Notes under the pieces: model-generated | What the model was told of the DNA's origin: nothing | The model's input: only the letters and a program-made list of their open reading frames with translations | Databases searched by the model: none | Shown here: piece after piece, positions 18,661 to 30,125 of the stretch | Layout: the number at the start of each line of letters is the position of its first letter | Position numbering within the stretch: the stretch's first letter is position 1 | Translations under genes and position numbers: made by a program | NCBI RefSeq assembly: GCF_019041915.1 | Contig: NZ_JAHPYF010000001.1 | Span: forward strand, 648,581 to 712,580 | DNA from: Collinsella sp. MSK.8.10 | GTDB taxonomy: Bacteria; Actinomycetota; Coriobacteriia; Coriobacteriales; Coriobacteriaceae | DNA: 64,000 bases | Direction of reading: 5' to 3'

Positions 18661-19410
18661 TTACATCAGAACCACCCTTAAAAAGGGTGGTTTGCTCTTA
18701 GGGTATAACCCACGGGCCCCGGGCTCGCGTCTAAAGGCGCGGGCCCGGACTTCGTCCAGGCCTAGTGCATCTTGACCCGTGGCGCGCCGGTCGAACCGGC
18801 AGCATCACCCCCTCTTGAAGGGGTCCTCGTACTCCTTCACGCTCAGCTTGTCCAGCGCGATGTCGTGGGACTCCTGCTCCCTGATGTACTTGGCGATCGT
18901 CGCCTCGTTCAGGCCGACGGTGGACACGTAGTAGCCCTCCGCCCAGAACTTCCTGTTGCCGAACTTGTACTTGAGGTTGGCGTGCCTGTCGAATATCATC
19001 AGCGAGCTCTTCCCCTTCAGGTAGCCCATGACGCTCGCGACGCTGTACTTCGGCGGGATCGCCAGCAGCACGTGCACGTGGTCGGGCATCAGGTGCCCCT
19101 CGATTATCTCGATCCCCTTGTACTCGCACAGCTTCCTGAGGATCTCCCCTATGTCGCTCCTGATTTGGTTGTAGATCACTTTGCGCCTATACTTCGGCGT
19201 GAACACGATGTGGTACTTGCACATCCACTTCGTGTGGGAAAGGCTGTAGGCCTTCTGGGCCATGGCGACCACCCCTTCGACTCGAATTCTTGACGGCCTG
19301 AACAATCGTCAATATCGGTCGGAGGGGTGGCTTTGTAAAGCCGTTCGTCTCCACCCGCGTAGCGGGTGGTTTAAAGCTGGCCGCTGCGCGGCCAGCAGAC
19401 TAAAGTCTTG
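18661..19410 (-). mobile_element. IS200-type insertion sequence (IS200/IS605 family)
   Basis: A single Y1 transposase gene is framed by subterminal hairpins and lacks long terminal inverted repeats, as in IS200. One end has ACCACCCTT/AAGGGTGGT (18671-18691). The other has CCACCCGC/GCGGGTGG (19351-19369) and CTGGCCGC/GCGGCCAG (19377-19395), then a short palindrome GACTAAAGTC (19398-19407). Exact ends are approximate. No tnpB is present. It lies between typA and the pilus locus. Confidence 0.75.
18805..19263 (-). CDS. tnpA: IS200-type Y1 (HUH) transposase
   Basis: The 152-residue TnpA catalyses single-strand transposition. The HUH metal site is visible as MPDHVHVLL at about residues 62-70 and the likely nucleophilic Tyr is in EATIAKYIREQE at about 125. 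HIVFTPKYRRKV near the N-terminus is typical. The ATG at 19263 follows GGGGTGG by 5 bases. The frame is open 14 codons further upstream, but the extra residues do not match the family. The gene is full length with catalytic residues intact, so it may be active. Confidence 0.93.
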   Translation of the reverse strand: MAQKAYSLSHTKWMCKYHIVFTPKYRRKVIYNQIRSDIGEILRKLCEYKGIEIIEGHLMPDHVHVLLAIPPKYSVASVMGYLKGKSSLMIFDRHANLKYKFGNRKFWAEGYYVSTVGLNEATIAKYIREQESHDIALDKLSVKEYEDPFKRG

Positions 19411-19422
19411 AAGCAACCAAAG

Positions 19423-19465
19423 AAAGGGCGCCGACCATTGCGGTCGACGCCCTTTCTCGTTAGAC
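19423..19465 (-). terminator. Terminator of typA
   Basis: A 14-bp stem with one mismatch (19423-19436 with 19442-19455). On the minus strand it is followed by a moderate U-tract (TTTCTTTGGTT). It lies just past the typA stop. Confidence 0.75.
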
Positions 19466-19482
19466 GTTATAAAGCCCAGCGC

Positions 19483-21321
19483 TTATTTGTTGACCTGACC
19501 GGCGCGGACGGCAGCCTTCTTGCGGTCGGTGGCATTGAGCAGACGCTTGCGCAGGCGGATGTTCTTGGGAGTAATCTCCACCAGCTCGTCGTCGGCGATG
19601 TACTCCAGTGCCTCCTCCAGCGAGAAGGTACGGGGCGGCACCAGCTGGACGGAGATATCGGAGGTCGAGGAACGCTGGTTGCCCAGGTTCTTGGTACGGG
19701 CGATGTTGACGACCATGTCGCCTGCCTTGCTGCGCTCGCCCACGATCATGCCCTCATAGCACTCGGTGCCCGGCTCAACAAACAGTTGGCCGCGCTCCTG
19801 CAGCGTACCCAGGGCGTAGGCAACGGCCTTCTCGGTGGTCATGGAGATCATGGCGCCGTTCTGGCGGTTGCCGATCTCGCCGGCATAGGGGCCGTACTCC
19901 AGGAAGGTATGGTAGAACACACCCTCGCCGTGAGTGACGTTCATGATGCGGTTCTTAAGACCCATGATGCCGCGGGTCGGGATCTTAAACTCGAGGTGCG
20001 TCACGATGCCCGAGGTATCCATGCTCGTCATGATACCGCCGGAGGTGCCGAAGACCTCAACGACCTTGCCCGAGTACTCGTCCGGGCACTCGACGACGGC
20101 CTGCTCGACGGGCTCCATCTTGTTGCCGTTCTCGTCCTTCTTAAACAGAACGCGGGGACGACCGACCTGGAACTCAAAGCCCTCGCGGCGCATAGACTCC
20201 ATCAGGACGGACAGGTGCAGAATGCCGCGACCCGAGACCTCGATGCCGCTCTTGTCCTCGAGCTCCTCGATCTTCATGGTCACGTTGTTCTCGGCCTCGT
20301 TGAACAGGCGCTCCTTGAGCTGACGGGCGCCCACGATATCGCCGTCGCGGCCGACGAGCGGGGAGGTGGAGGCCTCAAAGACGATGGACAGGGTCGGCGG
20401 GTCGATCTCGATGGGTTCGAGCTCGACGGGGTTCTCGGGATCGGTGTAGACATCGCCGATATCGGTGCGGTCGATGCCCACGACGGCGGCGATGTCACCG
20501 GCGCCGACTTCCTGGCACTCGGTGCGGCCCAGGTAGTCGAAGGTAAAGAGCTGCTTGACGGTAGCGGTAGCGCTGGAGCCGTCGTTCTTGACGACCAAGA
20601 TCTGGTCGCCCTGGTGGATGGTGCCGGAGTACACGCGACCGATGCCGATACGGCCGACGAAGTTGGAGTGGTCGATGGTCACGCACTGCATAGCGAGCGG
20701 GGCGTTCTCGTCAACCTCGGGCGCGGGCATGTCGTCGATGATCATATCGAGCAGCGGATACATGTCCATGTTGCCGTCGTTGGGGTCGAGGCGGGCAAAG
20801 CCATTCATGGCGCTGGCGTAAACCACATGCTCCATGGCGAACTCAAGCTGGTCGTCGGTGGCGCCCAGGTCGGCCATCAGGTCCAGGCAGTCGTTGTAGG
20901 CCTTCTCGGGGTTGGCGCCCGGACGGTCGATCTTGTTGATGACGATCATGATCTTGAGGCCGGTGTCGATGGCGTGACGCAGCACGAAGCGGGTCTGGGG
21001 CATGGGGCCCTCAAAAGCGTCGACCAGCAGCAGGGCGCCGTCGGCCATACGCAGCACGCGCTCGACCTCGCCGCCAAAGTCGGCGTGGCCCGGGGTGTCG
21101 ATGACGTTGATCTTAACGTCCTTGTACTCGATAGAGATGTTCTTGGCGAGAATCGTAATGCCGCGCTCGCGCTCCTGGTCGTTAGAATCCAGGACGCGGT
21201 CCTCGACCTGCTGGTTGGCACGGAAGGCGTCCGTGGCACGCAGGAGCTTGTCGACCATCGTCGTCTTACCGTGGTCGACGTGAGCGATGATGGCGATGTT
21301 CCTCAGATTGTCTACGCGCAT
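19483..21321 (-). CDS. typA: Ribosome-associated translational GTPase TypA/BipA
   Basis: TypA is a translation-factor GTPase that helps ribosome assembly and stress adaptation. The 612-residue product has the G1 motif AHVDHGKTT near residues 14-22, the switch with QERERGITI, the G3 DTPGHADF and the G4 [11 protein letters not shown]-like domains and the TypA-specific C-terminal part ([15 protein letters not shown]) follow. AGGGGA lies 6 bases before the ATG. It is full length and flanked by an IS200 element downstream. Confidence 0.97.
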   Translation of the reverse strand: MRVDNLRNIAIIAHVDHGKTTMVDKLLRATDAFRANQQVEDRVLDSNDQERERGITILAKNISIEYKDVKINVIDTPGHADFGGEVERVLRMADGALLLVDAFEGPMPQTRFVLRHAIDTGLKIMIVINKIDRPGANPEKAYNDCLDLMADLGATDDQLEFAMEHVVYASAMNGFARLDPNDGNMDMYPLLDMIIDDMPAPEVDENAPLAMQCVTIDHSNFVGRIGIGRVYSGTIHQGDQILVVKNDGSSATATVKQLFTFDYLGRTECQEVGAGDIAAVVGIDRTDIGDVYTDPENPVELEPIEIDPPTLSIVFEASTSPLVGRDGDIVGARQLKERLFNEAENNVTMKIEELEDKSGIEVSGRGILHLSVLMESMRREGFEFQVGRPRVLFKKDENGNKMEPVEQAVVECPDEYSGKVVEVFGTSGGIMTSMDTSGIVTHLEFKIPTRGIMGLKNRIMNVTHGEGVFYHTFLEYGPYAGEIGNRQNGAMISMTTEKAVAYALGTLQERGQLFVEPGTECYEGMIVGERSKAGDMVVNIARTKNLGNQRSSTSDISVQLVPPRTFSLEEALEYIADDELVEITPKNIRLRKRLLNATDRKKAAVRAGQVNK

Positions 21322-21438
21322 GTAGTTCCCCTATCTTCTATCTATATACAACCGGCACGCGTATGCGACCCACCCAGCAACACAACGCTCGGCGGGAATA
21401 TTGAGCCTTTTACCGAAAACTCGTTTATTTTAGCGATT

Positions 21439-21888
21439 TTAGATAAGAGGGGTTTCCTCGCCTGCAGGTTCAGGGTCGCTCCACATAAAACCATCGCCGG
21501 CGCCCACGCCCTCGTACAGTACGTATGCCGAAAAGCCGCTCTCGAGCGTCGTCTCAAAGAAACTCACGAGCAGGGCGTCATGGTAGCCGCCATCGATCTC
21601 GACACATCCGGTGTAGCCGATGGCGTAACGGGCGATGCGGCCCAGCCCCTCGTCCTTAAGGCCCATCTTGTGCTCGGAGATAAAGTTGGTGGCAGCCTCG
21701 AGGCATGCCTCCTCGCCGTCCTCGTCGAGTGCCGCCAGATAGCGGTTGGACGCGGCGTCTTCGATCGCAACGACAACGCCGGGGTTCTCACCAGCGGCAA
21801 GATCGTCTAAAAATGCCCCGATGAGGTCGCACACCATGGCGTCGAGCTCGGCGGAGACGTTTCCGGCGTCCTGCATATCCTGTGCCAT
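21439..21888 (-). CDS. Hypothetical acidic protein, last gene of the DUF151 operon
   Basis: I do not recognise this family. The 149-residue product is acidic and soluble, with no signal peptide or transmembrane segment. It contains IGYTGCVEIDGGYHDALLVSFFE, suggesting a compact alpha/beta fold. AAGG lies 7 bases before the ATG. It is 30 bp downstream of the 129-residue membrane protein gene and probably shares its transcript with the bifunctional-nuclease gene. Confidence 0.75.
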   Translation of the reverse strand: MAQDMQDAGNVSAELDAMVCDLIGAFLDDLAAGENPGVVVAIEDAASNRYLAALDEDGEEACLEAATNFISEHKMGLKDEGLGRIARYAIGYTGCVEIDGGYHDALLVSFFETTLESGFSAYVLYEGVGAGDGFMWSDPEPAGEETPLI

Positions 21889-21918
21889 TTTTAGACCTTC
21901 CCATCGAGTCCGGCGTCG

Positions 21919-22308
21919 TTACATCTCTTGTGCCTCGGCAGCGATCTTGGCGGCGGCGTCGCGGGCGCGCATCATATCGGCCGCGCGCTTATCGAGTACC
22001 TTGATCTGGTTGGTCAGCATCACGGCGTCGACTACGCCCCAGATGACCAAGCCCGTCGAAATCGAAAACCCAAGCGCACCAACTGTACCACGAAGGCGCG
22101 ATGAGATTGCCGCGACAAGTGCGGAGACGGCAACCATCTTGATAAAGGAGGTACGGCGCTCGCGAAGCGTACGGGCCTGCGTCACGTAGGCGATGCGCGC
22201 GGCCTCGGACGCCTCCGAGCGCATCTGGGCCTCGCGGGCGATGGCGGCGACCTCGGCCGAGACGCCACGCTCCATCAGCGTACACTCCGTCTCATAGCTA
22301 CCCGTCAT
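21919..22308 (-). CDS. Hypothetical membrane protein with Ala/Arg-rich helices
   Basis: A 129-residue protein with a long charged N-terminal helix rich in Ala, Glu and Arg. Two hydrophobic segments lie at about 57-68 and 75-97, followed by a C-terminal Lys/Ala coiled-coil-like helix. The ATG directly follows the stop of the upstream nuclease gene (TAAATG), pointing to translational coupling. Function unknown. It may associate with the products of its operon partners. Confidence 0.75.
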   Translation of the reverse strand: MTGSYETECTLMERGVSAEVAAIAREAQMRSEASEAARIAYVTQARTLRERRTSFIKMVAVSALVAAISSRLRGTVGALGFSISTGLVIWGVVDAVMLTNQIKVLDKRAADMMRARDAAAKIAAEAQEM

Positions 22309-22809
22309 TTAAAAATCATCGGGCGAGAGCGTATGGACGAACTCGTCGAACTTCTCAAATTCCTGCTCGTCATCGATTTCCTCGGCAACCGGAGAGACGG
22401 TCCCCAGGCGGTTCATGATGTCGTCCTCCACAAACATGGGGGCATTGCTACGCACGGCGAGGGCGATGGCGTCGCTCGGACGGGCATCGATGCCGTGTTC
22501 GCTGCCGCCGGCCAAAACGACGACCGTCGCGTAGAACACGGGCGGCTCGGCACGGACAATCTCAATACGCTCGAGTTTTGCATCTAGGGCATCAAGCGTG
22601 TCGAGCAGCAGGTCATGGGCAATCGGGCGCTCGGCACGACCGCTGTCGATACCACGGCTAATAGCCGCAGCCTCAAAGGAACCAGTTTGGATAGAGAGGG
22701 AGCGCAGCGGCGCGGGGGAGTCCGATTTGCTGCAGCGCTCGCGAAGTACGATAAGCGATGGCACGGGACCGGCGGCCATGACGATGGTCTCTATGTCGAC
22801 ACGAACCAT
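22309..22809 (-). CDS. Bifunctional nuclease family protein (BFN/DUF151)
   Basis: The 166-residue product matches the DUF151/bifunctional nuclease family. It shows the conserved HDLLLDTL segment, FYATVVV, and the family hallmark DARPSDAIALAVR at about 116-128. The C-terminal tail is acidic. I chose the ATG at 22809, preceded by GGAGGTG with ideal spacing. It heads a three-gene operon with two unknown proteins. Family members have been described as DNase/RNase; the role here is not known. Confidence 0.9.
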   Translation of the reverse strand: MVRVDIETIVMAAGPVPSLIVLRERCSKSDSPAPLRSLSIQTGSFEAAAISRGIDSGRAERPIAHDLLLDTLDALDAKLERIEIVRAEPPVFYATVVVLAGGSEHGIDARPSDAIALAVRSNAPMFVEDDIMNRLGTVSPVAEEIDDEQEFEKFDEFVHTLSPDDF

Positions 22810-22924
22810 GGAACACCTCCGGTACGTAGCGGTTAACACGCGGCGCCTTCGCCGCATTGAATAGCTATACTACCCAATCTTTCGCACAGCACACAAAACC
22901 AAAATGAGTTTTATAGCACACAAG

Positions 22925-22954
22925 AAAAAAGCCCCGAGGCCATGCCTCGAGGCT
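22925..22954 (-). terminator. Terminator of the tRNA-Ile/Ala cluster
   Basis: An 11-bp stem (22930-22940 with 22944-22954, one G-U), loop CAT, followed on the minus strand by TTTTTTC. Confidence 0.88.
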
Positions 22955-22968
22955 CTTCACAGTTTTGA

Positions 22969-23045
22969 TGGTGGACCTGACAAGATTCGAACTTGTGACC
23001 TCCCGGTTATCAGCCGGACGCTCTAACCAACTGAGCTACAGGTCC
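22969..23045 (-). tRNA. tRNA-Ile (anticodon GAT), copy 1
   Basis: Acceptor GGACCTG/CAGGTCC, D-arm AGCTCAGTTGGTTAGAGC, anticodon loop CTGATAA, T-arm with GTTCGAATC, and an encoded CCA (22969-22971). It is identical to the copy at 23193-23269. Confidence 0.96.
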
Positions 23046-23049
23046 ATCA

Positions 23050-23125
23050 TGGTGGAGGTTAGGGGGATCGAACCCCTGACCTCAGGCTTGCAAAGCCCGC
23101 GCTCTCCCAGCTGAGCTAAACCCCC
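23050..23125 (-). tRNA. tRNA-Ala (anticodon TGC)
   Basis: Acceptor GGGGGTT/AACCTCC (one G-U), anticodon loop TTTGCAA, T-arm GGGGTTCGATCCCC, encoded CCA (23050-23052). It lies 4 bp upstream of tRNA-Ile copy 1 and is probably processed from the same precursor. Confidence 0.96.
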
Positions 23126-23136
23126 ACGGAGACAGT

Positions 23137-23181
23137 AATAAACACCCCAGCGGCGACTCGGCTCTCGCTGGGGTGTTTATT
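23137..23181. terminator. 16-bp perfect hairpin between tRNA-Ile copy 2 and tRNA-Ala
   Basis: Positions 23137-23152 pair perfectly with 23166-23181 around a 13-base loop. The ends are A/T-rich on both strands (AATAAA/TTTATT), so it can act as a terminator or a processing stem. Confidence 0.65.
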
Positions 23182-23192
23182 GCGAAAGAAAG

Positions 23193-23269
23193 TGGTGGAC
23201 CTGACAAGATTCGAACTTGTGACCTCCCGGTTATCAGCCGGACGCTCTAACCAACTGAGCTACAGGTCC
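23193..23269 (-). tRNA. tRNA-Ile (anticodon GAT), copy 2
   Basis: Same sequence as 22969-23045, anticodon GAT, encoded CCA at 23193-23195. The Ile-Ala pair is usually found in rRNA spacers; here it stands alone. Confidence 0.96.
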
Positions 23270-23316
23270 ATCGCGCAAGGGATATATTAGACGAGTCGTT
23301 ACGCGCGCGTCAACAA

Positions 23317-23504
23317 CTTTTTTGAAAATCTTTGGAGGGTGCCCGCCCCGGTCGCACGGCGGCATGTGAAGTCGCCTGCTCGGACAGTCCTGACTCGCGC
23401 AGAGAGCACATTAAGTGCTCTCTGGCTCGTGCGGAACTCGCGATCGACTTCACATGCCGCCGTGCGACCGGGGCGAACGCGAGTCCCAAGGTTTTCAAAA
23501 AAAG
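23317..23504. repeat. Large palindromic element downstream of gyrA
   Basis: A perfect 31-bp inverted repeat (23344-23374 with 23445-23475) encloses a second perfect hairpin (23401-23409 with 23415-23423, loop ATTAA). The outer flanks are also imperfectly inverted: a T6-GAAAA stretch at 23318-23328 and its complement near 23489-23503. No open frame uses it. It looks like a MITE-like element or a structured RNA, and it extends to the U-tract of the gyrA terminator. Confidence 0.75.
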
Positions 23505-23530
23505 CGGTCGGCGCGCGGTGCGCCGACCGC
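23496..23530 (-). terminator. Terminator of gyrA
   Basis: An 11-bp stem (23504-23514 with 23520-23530) followed on the minus strand by TTTTTTTG. It lies 40 bp after the gyrA stop. Confidence 0.9.
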
Positions 23531-23570
23531 CGATATGAGGGGTCTGATGATTTTTACCAGTTAGGGCCTC

Positions 23571-26312
23571 TTACTCGTCCAGGAGATCCTCTGGCATGTC
23601 GTTGCCGTCGCCTAGGTCGACTGGGGCCTCTTCGGTGTCGGCTGCGGCCTCGGCGCCTTCGCCTTCGGGTTTTTCCTTGGCTGCCGTCATGCGGGCGACA
23701 GCGCATACGCGGTCGTTGTCGTCGACGGTCATCATCTTGACGCCCTGGGTGGCTCGGCCGGTCTGGCTGATTTCGTCGGTCTTGACGCGAATGACCGTCG
23801 CGCCTTCCGTCACGATGAACAGCTCGTGCTGTGGGCCCACCGTCTTCATGGCCGCGAGGTTGCCCTTGCGCTCGGTCATCTGGATGGTATAGACGCCCTG
23901 ACCGCCGCGGTTCTGCTCCGGATAGTCCGCGACCGGCGTGCGCTTGCCGTAGCCGCGCTCGGTGATGACAAACAGGTCACCGTTGCCGTTGGTAACCTCC
24001 ATACCCAAAACGCTCACGCCGTCTTTCATGCCGATGCCGCGAACGCCGCTGGTGTCGCGTCCCGTGGCGCGAACCTGGTCCTCGGGGAACATGATCGCCT
24101 TGCCCGCAGTGGTGGCCAGGATGATCTTGTCGCCCTCGCGCACACGGCGCACGGCGAGCAGTGCGTCGTCGTCCCTCAGGTTAATGGCGATCAGGCCATC
24201 ACGGCGACTGCGGTCGTAGGCGCTCATCACGGTCTTCTTAACCATGCCGCTCTTGGTGGCAAACATCAGGTACTCGTCGGCGGGGAACTCGCGGCAGCTG
24301 ATGACGCTCGCGATCTTCTCGCCCTCCTCAAAGGGCAGCAGGTTGACGATCGCGGTACCGCGCGCCTGGCGCGTACCCACCGGCAGCTCGTGCACCTTCA
24401 GGCGGTAGACCTTGCCCTTGCTCGAGAAGAACAGCACGTATTCGTGCGTGGATGCGATAAACATCTCGTCGATGACGTCGTCCTCTTTAAGGTTGACGCC
24501 CGACACGCCCTTGCCGCCGCGCTTCTGGGCGCGGTAGGCAGCCACCGGGATGCGCTTCACGTAGCCGGTGTGGGTGATGGTCACGACCATGTCCTCGTCG
24601 GCGATGAGGTCCTCAACATCCAGATCCTTCTCGACATGGCTGATCTCGGTGCGGCGTTTGTCGCCGAACTTCTTCGAGATCTCGCGCATCTCCTCCTTGA
24701 TGACGCCCAGGATCTTCTCCTCATGCGCCAGCAGGTCCTCGTAGTAGGCGATGGCGCGGCGCAGGCCGTCCAGCTCTTCTTGGATCTTGTCGCGCTCCAG
24801 GCCGGTCAGACGACGCAGCTTCATCTCGAGGATGGCCGTGGTCTGCTCGGGCGTAAAGCCAAAGCGCTCGATCAGGCGGCCGCTTGCCTCGGAGTCGGTC
24901 TGCGAGGAACGGATAATGCTGATGACCTCGTCGATATGGTCGAGAGCCATCAAGTAGCCCTCGAGGATATGGGCGCGCGCCTGGGCCTTCTTAAGGTCAA
25001 AGCGGGTGCGGCGGGTGACGACGTCGACCTGGTGGTCGATGTAGTGTTGCAGCATCTCGCGCAGGCTCAGGCATTTGGGAACGCCGTTTACGAGCGCCAG
25101 GTTGTTGGCACCAAAGGTCGTCTGCAGCGAGGTGTACTTATACAGGTTGTTGAGCACGACCTGCGGAATAACGCCCTTCTTGAGCTCGATGACCAGACGG
25201 ATACCCTTCTGGTTGGACTCGTCGCGCATGTCCGAGATGCCCTCGATGCGCTTGTCGTTTACGAGCTGGGCGATCTTCTCCTGCAGGGTGCCCTTGTTGA
25301 CCATGTAGGGAATCTCGGTAAAGACCAGGCGGCTGCGGCCGGTCTTGGTGGATTCCACGTGGGCCTTGGCGCGCACGGTAATGGAGCCGCGGCCGGTCTC
25401 GTAGCTCTGCCTAATGCCGGCGCTGCCCATGATGATGGCGCCGGTGGGGAAGTCCGGACCGGGCATGATCTGCATAAGCTCGTCGACGGTGGCATCGGGA
25501 TTGTCAATCAGGTAGCAGGTGGCCTCGATCGCCTCAGTGAGGTTGTGCGGGGCGATATTGGTGGCCATGCCGACGGCGATGCCCTGGCTGCCGTTGACCA
25601 GCAGGTTGGGGAAGCGCGCGGGCAGCGCCACGGGCTCGGCGAGCGACTCGTCGTAGTTGGGCTGCCAGTCGACGGTATCCTTTTGCAGGTCGCGCAGCAG
25701 CTCCATGGCGGGCTTTGCCAGGCGGCTCTCGGTATAACGCATGGCGGCGGCGCCGTCGCCGTCGATATTGCCGAAGTTACCGTGGCCGTCGATGAGCGGC
25801 GTGCGCATGGAGAACCACTGCGCCAGACGAACCATGGCCTCGTAGACCGCGAAGTCGCCGTGCGGATGGTACTTGCCGATAACCTCGCCGACCGTCCAGG
25901 CCGACTTCTTATGCGGGCGGTTGGGGTAGATGCCGCTCTCGTTCATGGCGTACAGGATGCGGCGGTGCACCGGCTTTAGGCCGTCGCGCACGTCCGGCAG
26001 GGCGCGCGCCGTGATGACCGACATCGAGTACTCGATGAACGACTGCTTCATCTCGCGGCCGAACTCCGAAATCTGGAGCTGACCGCCGTTAATATCCTCG
26101 CCGGCCGAGGCGCCGCGATCGACCGCACCGAAGCTCTCCTCGAGCTCGGCGTCGTCATCCTCTTCCTCTTCATCCTCGGCGTCGGGGTTATAGGAATCCG
26201 GATCGCCGTCCTCGCCCTGCTCAGCGCGGGCGAGCAGGCGCTTCAGATCATCGGGCATACCGGCGTCGCCGGCCTCGTCCATACCCTCGTTGTTGTTGAT
26301 ATCGTCTGCCAC
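23571..26312 (-). CDS. gyrA: DNA gyrase subunit A
   Basis: GyrA cuts and rejoins DNA and wraps it through its C-terminal domain. The 913-residue product has the catalytic Tyr at 193 ([10 protein letters not shown]), the GyrA-box QKRGGKG, and six blade-like C-terminal repeats. The first 75 or so residues are an acidic extension (a [11 protein letters not shown] run) beyond the usual start. In the quinolone-resistance region the residue matching E. coli Ser83 is Phe154 (codon TTC at 25851-25853), and the Asp87 position is Glu158. The gene follows gyrB after 11 bp, forming one unit. Confidence 0.97.
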   Translation of the reverse strand: MADDINNNEGMDEAGDAGMPDDLKRLLARAEQGEDGDPDSYNPDAEDEEEEDDDAELEESFGAVDRGASAGEDINGGQLQISEFGREMKQSFIEYSMSVITARALPDVRDGLKPVHRRILYAMNESGIYPNRPHKKSAWTVGEVIGKYHPHGDFAVYEAMVRLAQWFSMRTPLIDGHGNFGNIDGDGAAAMRYTESRLAKPAMELLRDLQKDTVDWQPNYDESLAEPVALPARFPNLLVNGSQGIAVGMATNIAPHNLTEAIEATCYLIDNPDATVDELMQIMPGPDFPTGAIIMGSAGIRQSYETGRGSITVRAKAHVESTKTGRSRLVFTEIPYMVNKGTLQEKIAQLVNDKRIEGISDMRDESNQKGIRLVIELKKGVIPQVVLNNLYKYTSLQTTFGANNLALVNGVPKCLSLREMLQHYIDHQVDVVTRRTRFDLKKAQARAHILEGYLMALDHIDEVISIIRSSQTDSEASGRLIERFGFTPEQTTAILEMKLRRLTGLERDKIQEELDGLRRAIAYYEDLLAHEEKILGVIKEEMREISKKFGDKRRTEISHVEKDLDVEDLIADEDMVVTITHTGYVKRIPVAAYRAQKRGGKGVSGVNLKEDDVIDEMFIASTHEYVLFFSSKGKVYRLKVHELPVGTRQARGTAIVNLLPFEEGEKIASVISCREFPADEYLMFATKSGMVKKTVMSAYDRSRRDGLIAINLRDDDALLAVRRVREGDKIILATTAGKAIMFPEDQVRATGRDTSGVRGIGMKDGVSVLGMEVTNGNGDLFVITERGYGKRTPVADYPEQNRGGQGVYTIQMTERKGNLAAMKTVGPQHELFIVTEGATVIRVKTDEISQTGRATQGVKMMTVDDNDRVCAVARMTAAKEKPEGEGAEAAADTEEAPVDLGDGNDMPEDLLDE

Positions 26313-26323
26313 GTTACCTCCTC

Positions 26324-28396
<2,073 letters not shown>

Positions 28397-28403
28397 TTAT
28401 CGT

Positions 28404-28429
28404 AAAAAAATACCCTCGGGAACGAGGGT
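28404..28429 (-). terminator. Terminator after the DciA-like gene
   Basis: ACCCTCG-ggaa-CGAGGGT stem (28412-28429), followed on the minus strand by ATTTTTTT. It separates the dnaN-recF-dciA group from gyrB. Confidence 0.85.
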
Positions 28430-28459
28430 GTTTGGCTCTACAAGGCCACCAGATGCGAT

Positions 28460-29023
28460 TTAAGGCTCTTTTTTGCTTTGCACGCCCTTGGCCCACTCGG
28501 CGCTGGCTCTCATGGCGTTCTCGAGGGCCTCGCGCAGTTTTTGGTCTTCGATGGGCGCCACTTGGCACTCGATCTCGGTGCGCTCGGCCTCACTGAGGTC
28601 GGCGTGCGGAGCCGGCGGGCGCTCGGTCGTCGCCGGGCGCAGGCGCTCCCTGGCGGCGGGTGGCGTGTGGCCGGGCGCGGTGGTTTTGAACACCAGGCCG
28701 TCCACATGTGCACCGGCGCGCTCCATGCGCGCGCGGATGATCTCACGCAACAGCGTCATTTCCTGCGTCCACGAGGGCGAATCGAGATATACCAGCAGCT
28801 CATTGGACTCGGGCAGGTAGCGCAGACCCGTCACATGCCGCCCCTCGCGCGTGCCCGAGCACACCGCGTTCCACGCGCGATAGACCGCGCGCGACTCCTC
28901 GGCAGCCTCCATCTGTGCACGGCGCTCAGGCGTTGCAGCCGCCAGGATGCGCTGGCGCTCTGCGTTTAAAAACCCACTGAAGGCGACCGTCTCGCTCTCG
29001 CGCTCGTAATTAGTACGTCTCAC
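28460..29023 (-). CDS. DUF721 / DciA-like protein
   Basis: The 187-residue product has the DUF721 pattern at its core (WNAVCSGTREGRHVTGLRYLPESNELLVYLDSPSW, then MTLLREIIRARM). A Pro/Ala/Arg-rich tail follows. In many bacteria lacking DnaC, the DUF721-containing DciA loads the DnaB helicase; no DnaC-type loader is seen here. The GTG start at 29023 overlaps the recF stop by 14 bp. Position between recF and gyrB is the common actinobacterial order. A precise role here is inferred. Confidence 0.85.
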   Translation of the reverse strand: MRRTNYERESETVAFSGFLNAERQRILAAATPERRAQMEAAEESRAVYRAWNAVCSGTREGRHVTGLRYLPESNELLVYLDSPSWTQEMTLLREIIRARMERAGAHVDGLVFKTTAPGHTPPAARERLRPATTERPPAPHADLSEAERTEIECQVAPIEDQKLREALENAMRASAEWAKGVQSKKEP

Positions 29024-30116
29024 CCATGCTCACCACCTTGGCTCGATCAAGCAGGTCATCGGTAAAATACCCAAGGTTGGTCGTGGTTATGACCGTCTGG
29101 ATATCATCGCCGATCAGCCGCAGAAAAGCACCGCGACGCTCGCCGTCGAGCTCGCTCATCACGTCGTCCAGAAGCAACAGCGGAGCAGTACCCAGAACAT
29201 CGCGAGCCACGGCCACCTCGGCCACCTTCCAGGACAGCACCAACGTTCGCTGCTGTCCTTGGCTGGCAAATGAACGAGCGGAGCGACCCGCCACGGTAAA
29301 CTCAATCTCATCGCGATGCGGTCCCACCAACGTCACGCCGCGGCGAATTTCCTCGTCGGCGTGCTCATCAAGGGCGGCCAGCATGCGCTCGTACGCCCAG
29401 CCCTTCAGCTCTTCGCGATCCTCGACCTGGGGCAAATCCCCCAGTGTGGACGCATAGGACACGTTGGCGGCTTCACCGGACGCCACTTGCCCGTAGGCAG
29501 TACGCACATGGCCCGCCAGCCGGTCGAGCAGGGCCAACCGGTGCACGAGCAGGGCCGAGCCCGCGCGGGCAATCGAATCGTTCCACGCGCCGAGCATCTC
29601 ACGGCAGCACCAGGTTTCCTTGAGCAAGGCGTTACGCTGGGTCACGCAGCGCGCATAGGTGCTCGCAAGATCGGCATAGCGTGCGCTCAGTTGCATGCCA
29701 AAGTCATCGAGGGCGGCGCGGCGCACACTGGCGCCTCGCTTAACCATGTCCAGATGGTCGGGGCAAAACAGCACGCTCGGCAGAACCCCGCGCACACCGG
29801 CGGCAGAGCATCTCTTGCCGTTGCGGCTAAACGAGCGCTTACCGTCCTCCGCGCTCAATCCCATATCAAGCACGCGGCCGTCGCCCTCGAGCCTCAGCTC
29901 GACCTTGCACGAGCCCACGCCGTCATGGACGAGCTCGGCTGCGGTCGGATGCCTAAACGAGGCGCCGCTCGTCAGCAGCTGCAGCGCCTCTATGAGATTG
30001 GTCTTTCCCGCCGCGTTGGGTCCCGCAAGTATCGTCACGCCCTCGTCCAGGGCAAGACGATAGCTATCGAAGCTGCGGTAGTGCGCGACGGAAAGATCGC
30101 GGGCGAACATGGTCAT
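29010..30116 (-). CDS. recF: DNA replication and repair protein RecF
   Basis: RecF is an SMC-like ATPase that helps load RecA at gaps. The 368-residue protein has Walker A AGPNAAGKTN at about 32-41, the signature region SQGQQRTLVLSWK, and Walker B LLLLDDVMSELD. It starts 9 bp after dnaN. A second ATG two codons in (30110) could also be the start; no strong ribosome site separates them. Coupling to dnaN is likely. Confidence 0.96.
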   Translation of the reverse strand: MTMFARDLSVAHYRSFDSYRLALDEGVTILAGPNAAGKTNLIEALQLLTSGASFRHPTAAELVHDGVGSCKVELRLEGDGRVLDMGLSAEDGKRSFSRNGKRCSAAGVRGVLPSVLFCPDHLDMVKRGASVRRAALDDFGMQLSARYADLASTYARCVTQRNALLKETWCCREMLGAWNDSIARAGSALLVHRLALLDRLAGHVRTAYGQVASGEAANVSYASTLGDLPQVEDREELKGWAYERMLAALDEHADEEIRRGVTLVGPHRDEIEFTVAGRSARSFASQGQQRTLVLSWKVAEVAVARDVLGTAPLLLLDDVMSELDGERRGAFLRLIGDDIQTVITTTNLGYFTDDLLDRAKVVSMGETY

Positions 30117-30125
30117 AGCGCAGCG

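Noticed and set aside
19408..21810. An 800-codon plus-strand open frame over typA
   Set aside because: Antisense shadow spanning a gene, its promoter and part of another gene; composition is not protein-like.
23826..25979. A 717-codon plus-strand open frame inside gyrA
   Set aside because: Antisense shadow of gyrA, caused by high GC at third codon positions; no start signal and no recognisable protein.
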